64,000 nt of DNA from an uncultured Candidatus Melainabacteria bacterium (GCA_934747335.1 CAKVGS010000007.1:18582-82581), one strand, 5' to 3'; positions 17,783-26,401 are shown, counted from the first letter of the stretch. Translations and numbers: made by a program. The notes: generated by a model not told the origin, from the sequence alone.

Positions 17783-20353
17783 CTATCTTACATCCGATTG
17801 AACGCAAATATTATTAAAATATTTATTAGCAACGCTAATAATATCAGACGCTGTCACTTCATCAATCATTTTCGTATAATCATCCAAAAAGTCGTAACCA
17901 AATCCATAAGCTTCAAACAATCCGATATTGGAAGCTTTTTCGGAATTAGTTTCCATTGCGATTACAAAACTGCCTTTCAAACGATCTTTAGCGTCCTGTA
18001 ATTCACTATCAGATACAAATTCCATTTTTAATTTGTTCATTTCTTTTAGAATTTGTTTTCTTGAATAATCTAAAGTATCAGGATTTGTGCCGATATAAGC
18101 CATAAATACACCACCTAACATTTTAGGTGAGTAGCTTGTGCCAAGCTGATAAGCAAGTCCGTCTTTTTCGCGCAAGTTTTTAAATAAACGAGAGCTCATA
18201 CCTGAACCCATAATTGTGTTTATGACTTTTAGAGTTACAAAATCTTTTTTATTACTTACTCCTGCTGTTTGCCAACCGATAAACAACCAAGAAGTTTGCA
18301 AGTCTTTAATCGTTTGAGAAAGTGTTTTTGGCGCAGTTAATTTTGTTACATTAAATTTTGAAAACTCAACTTTGCTCAAATTCTTATTAGGTAACATTGA
18401 ACCAAACGCGTCAATCATTTTATCTGAATCAACATTACCGTTAATTGATACAATCACGTTTTTAGCGTCTAAAATATTGTTATAATATCTTACTACATCT
18501 TCTCTTTGAACGCTTGGTAAAGTTTTTTCTAATATTTTATTTGAATGTGAATAAACACTGTTTTCAAAAATTGCTGTTTTGAAATTTTCTAACGCAATAT
18601 TCATTGGAACATCGCGTCTTTGTTTGATTTTTGCTAATATTTCAGAACGTTTTTTCTCTAATTCATAATCATCAAAAATCGCATTATTTAAAACTTCATC
18701 CAAAATATCAAGAGTTTTATCAATTTGCGCGGTTGTTGTTTGAACATTAATTACAAAATAATCTTCGCTACAATTTGCATCAATTTCTATTCCGTTTTCA
18801 TCAAGAATTTGTGCAAGTTCTTGCGCTGAATATTTTTTTGTACCTTTTAGAAGAGTGTTCGCGGTTAGGGTACCTTCCCCAGCGACTTTTTCTAAAAATT
18901 CTCCACCACGTGCAATAATACTTATTGCGATGATGTCATTATTTTTATTTTCATTAATCAAAAGAGTTGAACCATTGTCAACCGTATATTTTATAGTTCC
19001 ATTGTGTTCGGAAACTTTTGTCGCGCTGTGTTTTACTTCAGCTTTCACATTACTGACTTTTTTCAAATTTTCAGGCAAAACTATTGAAACAGCGCTTCTA
19101 TTGATGCCCAAATATTTATTAGCAGCTGCTTTAACTTCTTCTGCTGTAACTTTTTTTACACATTCGACATAATTGTCATACAAAGCAGAACTGTTTGTTA
19201 AAGCCATAATATAACCGAGTTCTGAAGTTATATTAGAAGTTGATTCTCTTGAATAATACGTATCTTGAATAATCATATTTTTTGCACGATTGAGTTCTTC
19301 ATCAGTAATTCCGTATTTCTGAATATTTTTCACTTCTTCAAAAATAGCTTTTTCCAATTTGTCTAAACATATTGGCGTAAAATTGGCAGTAATATAAAAT
19401 ATGCCATCATCTCTAAAACTTCCGTTTGATGCTGAAATTGAATAAGCAAGACCTCTTTGTTCTTTTATGTCACGATAAAGTCTTGAAGATTTTCCACCAC
19501 CTAGGACTTCTGATAAAACATCTAGAGCAAAAGTATCTTTATCAGAAATATTAACACCGCGAAAACCAATCATCATGTAGCCTGATTGAGTATCGGCGTA
19601 ATCGGTTTTACGTTTTTGTGTTTGAAGTTGACCTTCTTTTCTAAAAGATTTTTTTATAGGTTTTCTGTATTCTTGATTGAAACATTGTTGAATTTTTGAA
19701 ACTGCTTTTTGCGTATCAACGTCACCAACAACAAGAGTTACCATATTTGAAGGTGCATAGTATTTATTAAAATAGTCTAAAATTTCTTCTCTGCGGATAG
19801 TGCCAATTATATCAGATGTACCAATAACTTTTCTTTTGTACGGGTGAGTTGTGTACATCATATCGTTTAAATTATCATAAACTTTTTTAGAAGGTGTGTT
19901 TCCGTCTTTTGCAATTTCTTCTAACACGACTTTGCGTTCTTTTTCAAGCTCTTTGCGCGGAATCTGCGGATTTAATAGCATATCAGAATGCAATTCCATA
20001 GCTTTATCAAAATATTCTGAAGGTATTGTTATGTAATAATGCGTAAAATCCTTACTTGTAGCAGCGTTTACGATTGCACCTTTAGATTCCAAGATTTTAT
20101 CAAATTCTCCTGTCGGATGCGCTTTTGTTCCTTTAAAAAACAAGTGTTCTAAAAAGTGCGCTACGCCGTTATTCGTGTCTGTTTCGTTTATTGAGCCGGT
20201 TTTAATCCAAGTATCAATTGTAACAATCGGGTTATTTTTAATTTCATATACAACTACGGTTTGTCCGTTTGGAAGTTTCTGCACAGTGTAATTTGCCGCC
20301 CAAACACTTGCTGTAAAAATTAACATTATAACAACAGTAAGAATTTTCTTCAT
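17783..20353 (-). CDS. secreted two-domain M16 zinc peptidase
   Basis: 856 aa with a signal peptide (cleavage near AANY, residue 20). The N-terminal M16 domain has the inverted zinc motif HFLEH (66-70), the opening LPNGQTVVVYE strand, and the third ligand in VVLEEI (Glu146). A second, catalytically silent M16 domain starts around residue 440 (GGEFLEKVAGEGTLTANTLLKGT, with no HxxEH). This is the PqqL/Mpp-like clam-shell architecture that traps and degrades peptides in the periplasm. It is complete in length. Unlike the M16-like genes at the left edge, it keeps all ligands. Confidence 0.92.
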   Translation of the reverse strand: MKKILTVVIMLIFTASVWAANYTVQKLPNGQTVVVYEIKNNPIVTIDTWIKTGSINETDTNNGVAHFLEHLFFKGTKAHPTGEFDKILESKGAIVNAATSKDFTHYYITIPSEYFDKAMELHSDMLLNPQIPRKELEKERKVVLEEIAKDGNTPSKKVYDNLNDMMYTTHPYKRKVIGTSDIIGTIRREEILDYFNKYYAPSNMVTLVVGDVDTQKAVSKIQQCFNQEYRKPIKKSFRKEGQLQTQKRKTDYADTQSGYMMIGFRGVNISDKDTFALDVLSEVLGGGKSSRLYRDIKEQRGLAYSISASNGSFRDDGIFYITANFTPICLDKLEKAIFEEVKNIQKYGITDEELNRAKNMIIQDTYYSRESTSNITSELGYIMALTNSSALYDNYVECVKKVTAEEVKAAANKYLGINRSAVSIVLPENLKKVSNVKAEVKHSATKVSEHNGTIKYTVDNGSTLLINENKNNDIIAISIIARGGEFLEKVAGEGTLTANTLLKGTKKYSAQELAQILDENGIEIDANCSEDYFVINVQTTTAQIDKTLDILDEVLNNAIFDDYELEKKRSEILAKIKQRRDVPMNIALENFKTAIFENSVYSHSNKILEKTLPSVQREDVVRYYNNILDAKNVIVSINGNVDSDKMIDAFGSMLPNKNLSKVEFSKFNVTKLTAPKTLSQTIKDLQTSWLFIGWQTAGVSNKKDFVTLKVINTIMGSGMSSRLFKNLREKDGLAYQLGTSYSPKMLGGVFMAYIGTNPDTLDYSRKQILKEMNKLKMEFVSDSELQDAKDRLKGSFVIAMETNSEKASNIGLFEAYGFGYDFLDDYTKMIDEVTASDIISVANKYFNNICVQSDVR

Positions 20354-20450
20354 TTACCTTCTCCTCAATATCCGACTTTGATAAGAATATAATAATATAG
20401 TTATAAAATAATTGCTACTAATCGGAAGAATAAAAAATTAATAAAAAGTT

Positions 20451-20553
20451 GATGGTGCAAAAAATTGCACCCTACAATTTTTAAATAAAATTATGCTCTA
20501 TTTTGAATATATTTAAATTAAAGAAATGTAGGGTGCAATTTTTTGCACCATTA
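20451..20553. repeat. paired palindromes family D (GGTGCAAAAAATTGCACC)
   Basis: Two copies of an 18-19-bp palindrome in inverted orientation (20454-20472 and 20533-20550), with CCTACA/TGTAGG extensions so that the whole 100 bp can fold on itself. Relatives are at 26331 and 46672. Confidence 0.75.
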
Positions 20554-20595
20554 ACCTATTAAAATCATTCATTTAGCAAAAGAATTCGTCAACAA

Positions 20596-20627
20596 AAAAG
20601 GTCGAGTGGTAAACCACTCGACCTTTT
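20596..20627 (-). terminator. terminator of rplJ-rplL
   Basis: AAAGGTCGAGTGG-taaa-CCACTCGACCTTT with T/A runs on both sides, just after rplL. Confidence 0.9.
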
Positions 20628-20645
20628 TCAACAAATAATGTCAAA

Positions 20646-21020
20646 CTACTTGATTTCAACAGTAGCGCCAGCAGCTTCAAGTTGTTTCTTGATAGCTTCA
20701 GCTTCTTCTTTCTTAACGCCTTCTTTAACAGCTTTAGGAGCGCCATCAACTAAATCTTTAGCTTCTTTCAAGCCAAGACCAGTGATACCTCTAACTTCTT
20801 TAAGAACAGCGATTTTCTTATCAGCTGGAACAGAAGCCAAGATTACGTTTACTTCAGCATCAGCATCATCAGCAGGTGCAGCAGCGGCAGCAGGAGCAGC
20901 AGCAACAGCAACAGGTGCAGCAGCAGATACGCCGAATTTTTCTTCCATAGCTTTTACTAATTCAGCAGCTTCTAATAAAGTTAATTTTTCAATTGATTCT
21001 AAAATTGCTTCAATACTCAT
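20646..21020 (-). CDS. rplL: 50S ribosomal protein L7/L12
   Basis: 124 aa. It forms the ribosomal stalk that recruits translation factors. The N-terminal dimerisation helix LTLLEAAELVKAMEEKFGV is followed by the Ala-rich hinge and the C-terminal domain with KIAVLKEVRGITGLGLKEAK and KKQLEAAGATVEIK. It is the usual partner downstream of rplJ, 74 nt away, and is followed by a strong terminator. Confidence 0.98.
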   Translation of the reverse strand: MSIEAILESIEKLTLLEAAELVKAMEEKFGVSAAAPVAVAAAPAAAAAPADDADAEVNVILASVPADKKIAVLKEVRGITGLGLKEAKDLVDGAPKAVKEGVKKEEAEAIKKQLEAAGATVEIK

Positions 21021-21094
21021 TTTGTTTCTCCTTTTATTTTATTTTTGAGTTGTTGTACGTTTTAAAGTTTTAGGTAAATATTACCCGATTCTGC

Positions 21095-21616
21095 CTAAGC
21101 AGATTTTTGATCTCTAACAGCTGCAACGGCTCTAACAAGAGATGACATAACAGCGTTGACAGAGTTTGCGATACCAGATGCCGGTGAATTGATGCAGCCA
21201 AGCATTTTTGCATAAAGTTCTTCTCTTGATGGAAGATTTGCAAGTGCTTTTGCTTCTTCAGCAGACATAAGTTGTCCGTCCATTGCAGCAGCAATGATTT
21301 CACCTTTCTTAGTATCTTTGATAAATTTAGATAAAGCCTTAGCAGGTGCTACCTGATCTGTAAAACCAAATGCAATAGCGATTGGTCCTTTTAGAGTTTC
21401 AGCTAACACTTCGTAAGGAGTGCCCTTGATAGCGATTTTTGCAAGAGTGTTTTTAGTAACCATGTAGTCGCCGCCGTCTTTTTGAAGTGCGCGTCTAAGG
21501 TTAGTAATTTCTTCTACGCTTAAACCCTTGTATTCGGTAACAATTGCAACTTGTGCTTTATCAATTTTTTCTTTGATAAGAGCTACCTTATCATTTTTGA
21601 AAGCTTTTGTTGACAT
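21095..21616 (-). CDS. rplJ: 50S ribosomal protein L10
   Basis: 173 aa. L10 anchors L7/L12 dimers on the 23S rRNA and represses its own operon by binding the leader. Visible features are VALIKEKIDKAQVAIVTEYK at the N-terminus, LRRALQKDGGDYMVTKNTLAKIA, and LMSAEEAKALANLPSREELYA before the C-terminal helix that binds L12. It has its own promoter and a ~195-nt leader, and no rplA or rplK reads into it here. Confidence 0.97.
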   Translation of the reverse strand: MSTKAFKNDKVALIKEKIDKAQVAIVTEYKGLSVEEITNLRRALQKDGGDYMVTKNTLAKIAIKGTPYEVLAETLKGPIAIAFGFTDQVAPAKALSKFIKDTKKGEIIAAAMDGQLMSAEEAKALANLPSREELYAKMLGCINSPASGIANSVNAVMSSLVRAVAAVRDQKSA

Positions 21617-21812
21617 TTTTTGCTCCTTTGTTATATTTTTTCGGATTAATTTCCGTTCGACCTGTTAAACTAAAAAAGATTTCGCAATCCTTTTTTAATC
21701 GCAAAATCCAATACAAATCTTTTAAATAAATGCTATTTACTTTTGTTTTCGGATAATCTAGGCTAGCCTTTTATGTTTAAATCCTAACAGGATACTAACT
21801 GTCTGCGATTAC
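21617..21812 (-). promoter_or_regulatory. putative L10 autoregulatory leader
   Basis: About 195 nt of untranslated leader between the promoter and rplJ. It contains GCAGACAG near its 5' end, CCTGTTAGG/CCTAACAGG-type pairing and GGCTAGCC, plus a later AAAAAAGGATT...AATCTTTTTT pairing. L10 leaders in other bacteria occupy this position and carry a kink-turn near a similar GACAG word. The fold was judged by eye only. Confidence 0.5.
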
Positions 21813-21818
21813 AATACT

Positions 21819-21847
21819 CTTATACCATGTGCAAAATACCATGTCAA
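21819..21847 (-). promoter_or_regulatory. sigma-70 promoter of rplJ-rplL
   Basis: TTGACA, a 17-nt spacer, then TATAAG on the minus strand; an essentially consensus promoter. Confidence 0.85.
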
Positions 21848-21891
21848 GCATGATATAAAGTTTTATTAAGAATTGAAAGATTCTTTTTATA

Positions 21892-21910
21892 TTGGGCAAG
21901 TATGCCCAAC
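21892..21910. repeat. dispersed palindrome family C
   Basis: TTGGGCAAG-TATGCCCAA type palindrome, like 10511, 31209 and 33843. Confidence 0.7.
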
Positions 21911-22062
21911 CAACATTTGTTTTTTACCCACATCTGTAACGCTCTACCTCTCCCACCAAAGAGCACAGTCGTTCGGTTAGCGCATTTCACACCCTCCCCT
22001 TTTTGCTCATTTTACATGGGGAGGGTGCCGAAGGCGGGAGAGGTATTATTAACTTCTAACTG

Positions 22063-22120
22063 CAACCCACCCGCATTTGTAGCTCACTCCCGTTCGCACA
22101 ACTGCGACCTCCCTATCCGG
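22063..22120 (-). repeat. dispersed repeat family A, inverted copy
   Basis: Reverse complement of the family A core (CCCACCCGCATTTGTAGCTC ... CGTTCGCACAACTGCGACC). The 21848-22379 stretch holds only repeats (families C, A and B and the GTA tract) and no gene. Confidence 0.8.
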
Positions 22121-22144
22121 GGAAGTTGGGATGAGTATCGGCCA

Positions 22145-22225
22145 GCCCTCTCCGAAGGAGAGGGCAGAAAATCAAGTTGAGCTGTGCGAAACTTAGATTT
22201 TCGGGTGAGGGTTCATGCCGTAGGC
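22145..22225 (+). repeat. dispersed repeat family B, second long copy
   Basis: CCCTCTCC-gaa-GGAGAGGG, then AAAATCAAGTTGAGCT...AACTTAGATTTTCGGGTGAG; nearly the same as 17594-17675. Confidence 0.8.
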
Positions 22226-22311
22226 TGTATATTGTTACGATTTCTTAATAATATTTTTAATATATATCCAATTGTTAAGAAATTCCAAAAATCTTTACAA
22301 TTAGCGCAAAC

Positions 22312-22356
<45 letters not shown>

Positions 22357-22379
22357 CGCGTTATTTTTTCGTAAAGCCC

Positions 22380-22406
22380 TAAAGTTTTAAAAAATTGTGC
22401 CGATAT
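22380..22406 (+). promoter_or_regulatory. FliA (sigma-28) flagellar-type promoter
   Basis: TAAAGTTT, an 11-nt spacer, then GCCGATAT; the consensus is TAAAGTTT-N11-GCCGATAA (one mismatch). It lies about 60 nt before the ATG at 22468. Confidence 0.85.
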
Positions 22407-22467
22407 AAATAGAGTAACCGGTACAGAGATATAGAAAAAAAAGAAATACAAAATAAGGAGTAAAACG

Positions 22468-23010
22468 ATGATCAATTTTAACAACAACGGCGTACAAAAC
22501 AGAATGATGGTAAGAATTCAACCTGCAGAAGTAAAAGAACCTGAACCTGAAGTAGACACAAAACCTGCCGAAACAACTGGGGCAGAAGAAAACAAAGAAA
22601 CAGAACAACCAAAAGCAGCTGCAAATTATGGTGATGCTTCTACTCCACAATATTTGGCTAATATGGGCATCAGAGTTGTATCTCACACACCGGCTACTCA
22701 AGCAGTAGAAGAAACTCCTGCCACAGAAGAAGTAGAACAAGCAGAAGAAGTTAAAGAAGAAGACGAAGAAGAACCTAAAAAGGATGAAGCAGAAAATAAT
22801 GAATCTGAAAACACAGAAAATCTATATAGCCCAAAAGGTTTTTGGAACAAAGTTGGCGGTTTCTTTAGCAAAGTCGGTAAATTCTTTAAAAAAGTAGGAA
22901 ATTTGCTTCAAAAAGTACCATTTATGGGTAATATTGCTAGCACCATATTATATGCATCAAGCGCATTCGATTATATTGGAAACGCTTTAAATCCTCCCCA
23001 AAAACCCTAA
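22468..23010 (+). CDS. acidic protein of unknown function, sigma-28 regulated
   Basis: 180 aa. Residues 18-125 are a Glu/Pro/Ala-rich, probably disordered acidic stretch. Residues 126-180 form a basic, aromatic, amphipathic end (FWNKVGGFFSKVGKFFKKVG) followed by a hydrophobic patch that could meet a membrane or a partner. AAGGAG ribosome site. A perfect sigma-28 spacer and near-perfect boxes put it in the flagellar late-gene class, with a (GTA)15 tract upstream. It shares acidic composition, but no clear sequence, with the other sigma-28 gene at 36617. Function unknown. Confidence 0.75.
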   Translation: MINFNNNGVQNRMMVRIQPAEVKEPEPEVDTKPAETTGAEENKETEQPKAAANYGDASTPQYLANMGIRVVSHTPATQAVEETPATEEVEQAEEVKEEDEEEPKKDEAENNESENTENLYSPKGFWNKVGGFFSKVGKFFKKVGNLLQKVPFMGNIASTILYASSAFDYIGNALNPPQKP

Positions 23011-23037
23011 AAAATAACTTTCATATTAATTAGTAAC

Positions 23038-23076
23038 AGGTCGTGCACGATTTATCAACAGCACGACCTATTATTT
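23038..23076. terminator. terminator between convergent genes
   Basis: AGGTCGTGC/GCACGACCT hairpin followed by an AT-rich tail. Confidence 0.8.
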
Positions 23077-23550
23077 TTATATTCCTTCATACCAAATCGT
23101 AAATTCGGGCGTTTCATCAGGATATCTTACATCAATTTCTTTTCCTCTAAAAACAACCCCGATATAATTAAAAAATTGTGCAAACCGTTTTTGCTTTATC
23201 TTTAACAATTCAAACCCGTTAATTTTCACTTGCGAATTTATTGTAACAACTTCTTGTTTAGTGTTTTTTAATTTGAATTTTTCCAACAGAATTTCTGCGT
23301 TATCGTGCGCCCAACCGTTATCTTCGATTTTATCTACAATACCAAAAACAGGTGTGTCTTTAGCAAAAATCAACTTGTTATTATAATAAACATCATCTTT
23401 CGTTTTAAACATTATATTATCGCCAAGCTGTATTTCGTCATGCACGGTAGAAATCCTTTCAGCAGGTACAATCCTTACGGGAATTTGTTCTGAAGCAAAA
23501 ACAGAACATCCTACCAATAACAACATCAACAATAAAATCTTTTTAAGCAT
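23077..23550 (-). CDS. secreted beta-rich protein, last gene of M48 operon
   Basis: 157 aa with a signal peptide (hydrophobic core, then CSVFASEQ). The mature domain contains LGDNIMFKTKDDVYYNNKL followed by a 'lys-Asp-Thr-Pro-Val-Phe-Gly-Ile-Val' strand. That pattern (gly-Asp-x-val-x-phe ... tyr-Asn-Lys/Asn-x-Ile-x-Pro-x-Gly-Thr-x-x-x-Gly) is repeated in the neighbours at 23553, 27764 and 29130. It recalls the small barrel of TrbI/VirB10-like proteins, but the match is weak. It starts 2 nt after the preceding frameshifted gene ends, so they are co-transcribed. Function unknown. Confidence 0.7.
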   Translation of the reverse strand: MLKKILLLMLLLVGCSVFASEQIPVRIVPAERISTVHDEIQLGDNIMFKTKDDVYYNNKLIFAKDTPVFGIVDKIEDNGWAHDNAEILLEKFKLKNTKQEVVTINSQVKINGFELLKIKQKRFAQFFNYIGVVFRGKEIDVRYPDETPEFTIWYEGI

Positions 23551-23552
23551 TT

Positions 23553-23997
23553 TTATTCTCTCACATATAGTATAAATTCTTTTTCATTTGGTTTAAGGTT
23601 GATTTCTCCGCCGCGCACCCAAAACGGAAAATCAGAAGAAAAACCGTTGGCAAATTCATTTGCAGTTTTGTGTAAACTTCCTTGCAAATAAATCTCACCT
23701 ACAATTGTATAGCCATCACATTTAAAGTTTTGTATAACGGCTTGTGCTTCCTTGCCGCAAAAGCCATTATCTTCTATTGTCCTAACTATACCTTGAATAA
23801 TGGTATTATTAGGAATTGCGCCTTTACCATCTACAACTTTAAACTTTACAGAATCCCCTTCAAGTAAAGATTTTTTTTTTGCAGGTAGAAACTGTTTGCG
23901 CAGGAGTTACAAGAATTGTTTGGTCTTGAGCATAACAACACAAAATAGAACATAAAAACAAGACTGAATATAATATTCTGAATATTGGCTTGTTCAT
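23553..23997 (-). pseudogene. secreted beta-rich protein gene broken at an A10 tract
   Basis: The ATG at 23997 overlaps the TAA of the M48 gene (TAATG). The first frame gives a signal peptide (RILYSVLFLCSILCCYAQ) and then hits a stop right after ten consecutive A's (23871-23880). With nine A's the frame continues as SLLEGDSVKFKVVDGKG ... IPNNTIIQGIV, the same family as the next gene, to the TAA at 23553 (about 147 aa). The single lesion at a homopolymer suggests slippage, phase switching or a sequencing error rather than general decay. Confidence 0.75.
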
Positions 23998-24713
23998 TAT
24001 AGAGCAATTCTTTCTTGCTTAAGTTTGCGACTATTATATTCTTGATTTATTACTTTAATTTCTTTTTCTAAAGTTTTTTCAAAATTCTTGTAATAAGCGT
24101 TTTGTGTCATAGAACTTGTCAGGTATTGAGGATATTTAACTAAAATGTACTTATACATTGTTAAAAGTCGTTTACTTCCTTTAGGATGTGTATAAGAAAT
24201 TCCCCAGTCAAAAATCGGTTCTTCAAATATTTTGTTACCCATTGTTATTGCAGCTATCGGATTGTATCCGGCAGCAACCATTAAATCAATCGCATCTGTA
24301 TCAGCTTTTAATTCATATTTTTTAGGGTTAAAATTCATTGCTACATATTTAAAATAACCACCGTACGATTCTAAATCATGAGCAATTTCGTGTGCGAGAA
24401 CAAAAGCTAATTCATCATCACAATCGACACTTGATAAAATACCCGTATAAATTGTAATTTGTCTTGAATAAATATTTGTTGTTGCATTAATAGTATTTGG
24501 TTTTCTTATAATTGCAATCGGTGTTCGCTTAGTAATTTTGTTTGACGCATATAATTTTTGTGCAACAAGCATAACTTTTTGATTCATCTTATTTGTTTTT
24601 TCCCAATAGTTATTCATAGAAACATTTGTTTCTACAAACAAAGTATCAGAAACCGCAAATGCTTGAGTGCTAAGTAACATCAATGCACTCATAAGAATAA
24701 TTAATTTTTTCAT
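23997..24713 (-). CDS. secreted M48-family zinc metallopeptidase
   Basis: 238 aa with a signal peptide (MKKLIILMSALMLLSTQAFA). The zinc helix AFVLAHEIAHDLES gives His108, Glu109 and His112, and the M48 third-ligand helix KYELKADTDAIDLMVAAGY gives Glu134 with Asp138. This is the BepA/LoiP-type arrangement of soluble periplasmic M48 enzymes, which act in outer-membrane protein quality control. No TPR domain is fused. It is first in a three-gene operon with a consensus promoter. The C-terminal third is Lys/Glu-rich. Confidence 0.9.
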   Translation of the reverse strand: MKKLIILMSALMLLSTQAFAVSDTLFVETNVSMNNYWEKTNKMNQKVMLVAQKLYASNKITKRTPIAIIRKPNTINATTNIYSRQITIYTGILSSVDCDDELAFVLAHEIAHDLESYGGYFKYVAMNFNPKKYELKADTDAIDLMVAAGYNPIAAITMGNKIFEEPIFDWGISYTHPKGSKRLLTMYKYILVKYPQYLTSSMTQNAYYKNFEKTLEKEIKVINQEYNSRKLKQERIAL

Positions 24714-24741
24714 ACAACTCCTTTTAAACTCTACATGGGAT

Positions 24742-24770
24742 AATATATAGAATTTTTAAACAGATGTCAA
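24742..24770 (-). promoter_or_regulatory. sigma-70 promoter of the M48 operon
   Basis: TTGACA, a 17-nt spacer, then TATATT on the minus strand, 28 nt before the ATG. Confidence 0.8.
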
Positions 24771-24795
24771 TATATGACACAGGAAAAATAAAAAT

Positions 24796-24812
24796 TTGTT
24801 ACATTGTTACAA
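24796..24812. promoter_or_regulatory. possible operator with two TTGTAAC/GTTACAA words
   Basis: On the minus strand TTGTAACAATGTAACAA, about 26 nt upstream of the -35 box of the M48 promoter. Similar words stand just upstream of promoters at 36522 and 63919. Confidence 0.4.
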
Positions 24813-24816
24813 TAAA

Positions 24817-24840
24817 AAAACACTTCCAAAGAAGTGTTTT
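24817..24840 (-). terminator. terminator, orientation best on minus strand
   Basis: AAAACACTTC-caaa-GAAGTGTTTT; on the minus strand it is followed by a run of T. It directly abuts the 167-bp leader repeat. Confidence 0.6.
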
Positions 24841-25007
24841 AAATGGCGGGGTTGACGCTTCCAAGTTCAAACTATTAGTAATCAGATTTATAAAACATTT
24901 ATTTACTTCAAATGTAGCTAATATCTGCTCTATGATTGAAAAACTTGGTGTAACTGCATAGATAAATTGTAACAAATTCGTAATATTTGAGAAAAATTAG
25001 GCAATTT
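24841..25007. repeat. duplicated 167-bp leader, copy 1
   Basis: Matches 26438-26604 with five substitutions. It starts with AAATGGCGGG immediately after a hairpin and ends about 68 nt before the ATG of the gene at 25076. It contains ATAAATTGTAACAAATTCG. Its reverse complement ends CCCGCCATTT followed by a terminator, the layout of the real tRNA-Asp end at 27509. No protein of convincing length is encoded. Confidence 0.9.
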
Positions 25008-25075
25008 TTAAGATTCATATTTCTTATACAGTTAGAAGGTAATTAAAGGAATTAGATTCCTAGAAAGGGATAAAT

Positions 25076-26272
25076 ATGATAAGTCCAATAGCTAGAACTC
25101 AAGAGGTAAACTTGTTTAATCATTTAGTAAGAAACACACAAACAATAAGAGAAGGTGTCCAAAACTTGAAAAATATAGGAATTACACAAAAAGACATTTT
25201 GTTAAGAACTATTGCTAAACAGTCACAGAGCGGAAATAAAGAATTTATAGAAGCAAGCGGAAGAATGTATGACAAGTTGTTATCAGGCGCCAATTTTTCA
25301 GAAGCAGTTGCAGAGGTTAAAGCATTTTTACCAAATACTGCAGCTATAAAAGAAACATCATTAGGAACGGCTGTAATGGCAGAAGGTTGGTCGAAACCGG
25401 TCGTTTTTCCGAAAGCAGAAACATTCAAATTTTTAGGTTGGGCAGATAAGCCTCAAGAAATAACTACAAAAGAATTGTGGACAGGGGCTTATGGCAAACA
25501 ACCATCTCTTGTTTTAGGCGCTGTTGGCAATAGTAATATCAAACCGGAACAAGTTAAAGGCGGTTGTTCATTAACTAAAAAAGAACTTTCTGCTCAATAC
25601 GAAGGGGCTATTCAAGATTTCTACAATCCAATTATAGATTATTTAAAGGAACAAGGAGCTAAAGCAGAAGACATCGGATTTGCATTTGCTCATAGTGATT
25701 GCGGAGTTGATAAAGCTGCAAGAAATATTGTAGAAAAACATAATTTAAAAGGTTTTGGTGTAACGCCGACAGAATATACTCAATATTTACGTGGAAAAGA
25801 AATGCCAGCAAATAAAGAGTTCCCTGACGGATTTATATTAGCGGATTTTCCATTCCCAACTATATTAACAAGAAATATTAGTCAAATTGAAGACTATGCA
25901 AATGTGTATGGGAAAATGGTAGGAAAAGGAAATCCTCTTGGGGTATTTGGCGGTGGTGAGCATGCATTTACTCGTGATGCAAAAGAAGCTCTCATTGGGC
26001 AAGGCTGTGCAAATAGTATTCCGGTAGATATTATGCGAGATAAATTTGGTGTAGTAATTCCTGCAACAAATGACAAAGGGGTTGTTACAAATGCTGCACG
26101 TGATATGCTTGAAAGGGTAAATGGTAATCCTTATGAACAATATAGATTCGCATTTAATAACTTTTTGCCAAATAGTAGATTAAAAGAAGATATTGCACAG
26201 TACGATCCTCAAGCAGCAGTTGCAACGGCAGCATATGCAAAACTCGCTCAAGCCGGAAAACTTGGAAAATAA
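25076..26272 (+). CDS. unknown protein with possible Rossmann/SLOG-like fold
   Basis: 398 aa, with no signal peptide or membrane segment. GAAAGGGA ribosome site. Residues 1-110 are helical. From about 150 the sequence alternates beta strands and Gly-rich turns (LVLGAVGNSN, GFAFAHSDCGVDKAAR, GFGVTPTEY, LGVFGGGEHAFTRDAKEAL), which resembles nucleotide-binding folds such as SLOG/LOG, where a GGG-x-x-G turn grips phosphate. A Cys is found in the strand AHSDCG. I do not recognise a named family. It shares its upstream 167-bp leader with the next gene, so the two may be co-regulated. Confidence 0.65.
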   Translation: MISPIARTQEVNLFNHLVRNTQTIREGVQNLKNIGITQKDILLRTIAKQSQSGNKEFIEASGRMYDKLLSGANFSEAVAEVKAFLPNTAAIKETSLGTAVMAEGWSKPVVFPKAETFKFLGWADKPQEITTKELWTGAYGKQPSLVLGAVGNSNIKPEQVKGGCSLTKKELSAQYEGAIQDFYNPIIDYLKEQGAKAEDIGFAFAHSDCGVDKAARNIVEKHNLKGFGVTPTEYTQYLRGKEMPANKEFPDGFILADFPFPTILTRNISQIEDYANVYGKMVGKGNPLGVFGGGEHAFTRDAKEALIGQGCANSIPVDIMRDKFGVVIPATNDKGVVTNAARDMLERVNGNPYEQYRFAFNNFLPNSRLKEDIAQYDPQAAVATAAYAKLAQAGKLGK

Positions 26273-26296
26273 CTAATCGCGTAAATTTATAAACAA

Positions 26297-26325
26297 AAAA
26301 AAAGAGTCCTTACGGACTCTTTTTA
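26297..26325 (+). terminator. terminator
   Basis: AAAAAGAGTCC-ttac-GGACTCTTTTT followed by T/A. Confidence 0.9.
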
Positions 26326-26330
26326 GTAAG

Positions 26331-26353
26331 TAGGGTGCGCAAACTTGCGCACC
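26331..26353. repeat. dispersed palindrome family D-like
   Basis: AGGGTGCGCAAA-CTTGCGCACCT inverted repeat, related to 20454 and 46672. Confidence 0.6.
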
Positions 26354-26401
26354 TTTTAAATTCTGTGAGTTCTTCACTCTTTGTTCCACATCTTTTTACA
26401 A

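Noticed and set aside
17729..18001. 90-codon plus-strand frame at the M16 3' end
   Set aside because: Antisense to a well-supported M16 gene; composition is that of a shadow frame.
21902..22180. 92-codon plus-strand frame
   Set aside because: It consists of dispersed repeat sequence (families C, A and B).
24764..24961. 65-codon frame running into leader copy 1
   Set aside because: Its start lies in promoter DNA of the M48 gene and it passes through a terminator hairpin. The 167-bp repeat is too conserved to show a coding pattern, and the short MAGLTLPSSNY frame inside both copies has no ribosome site.
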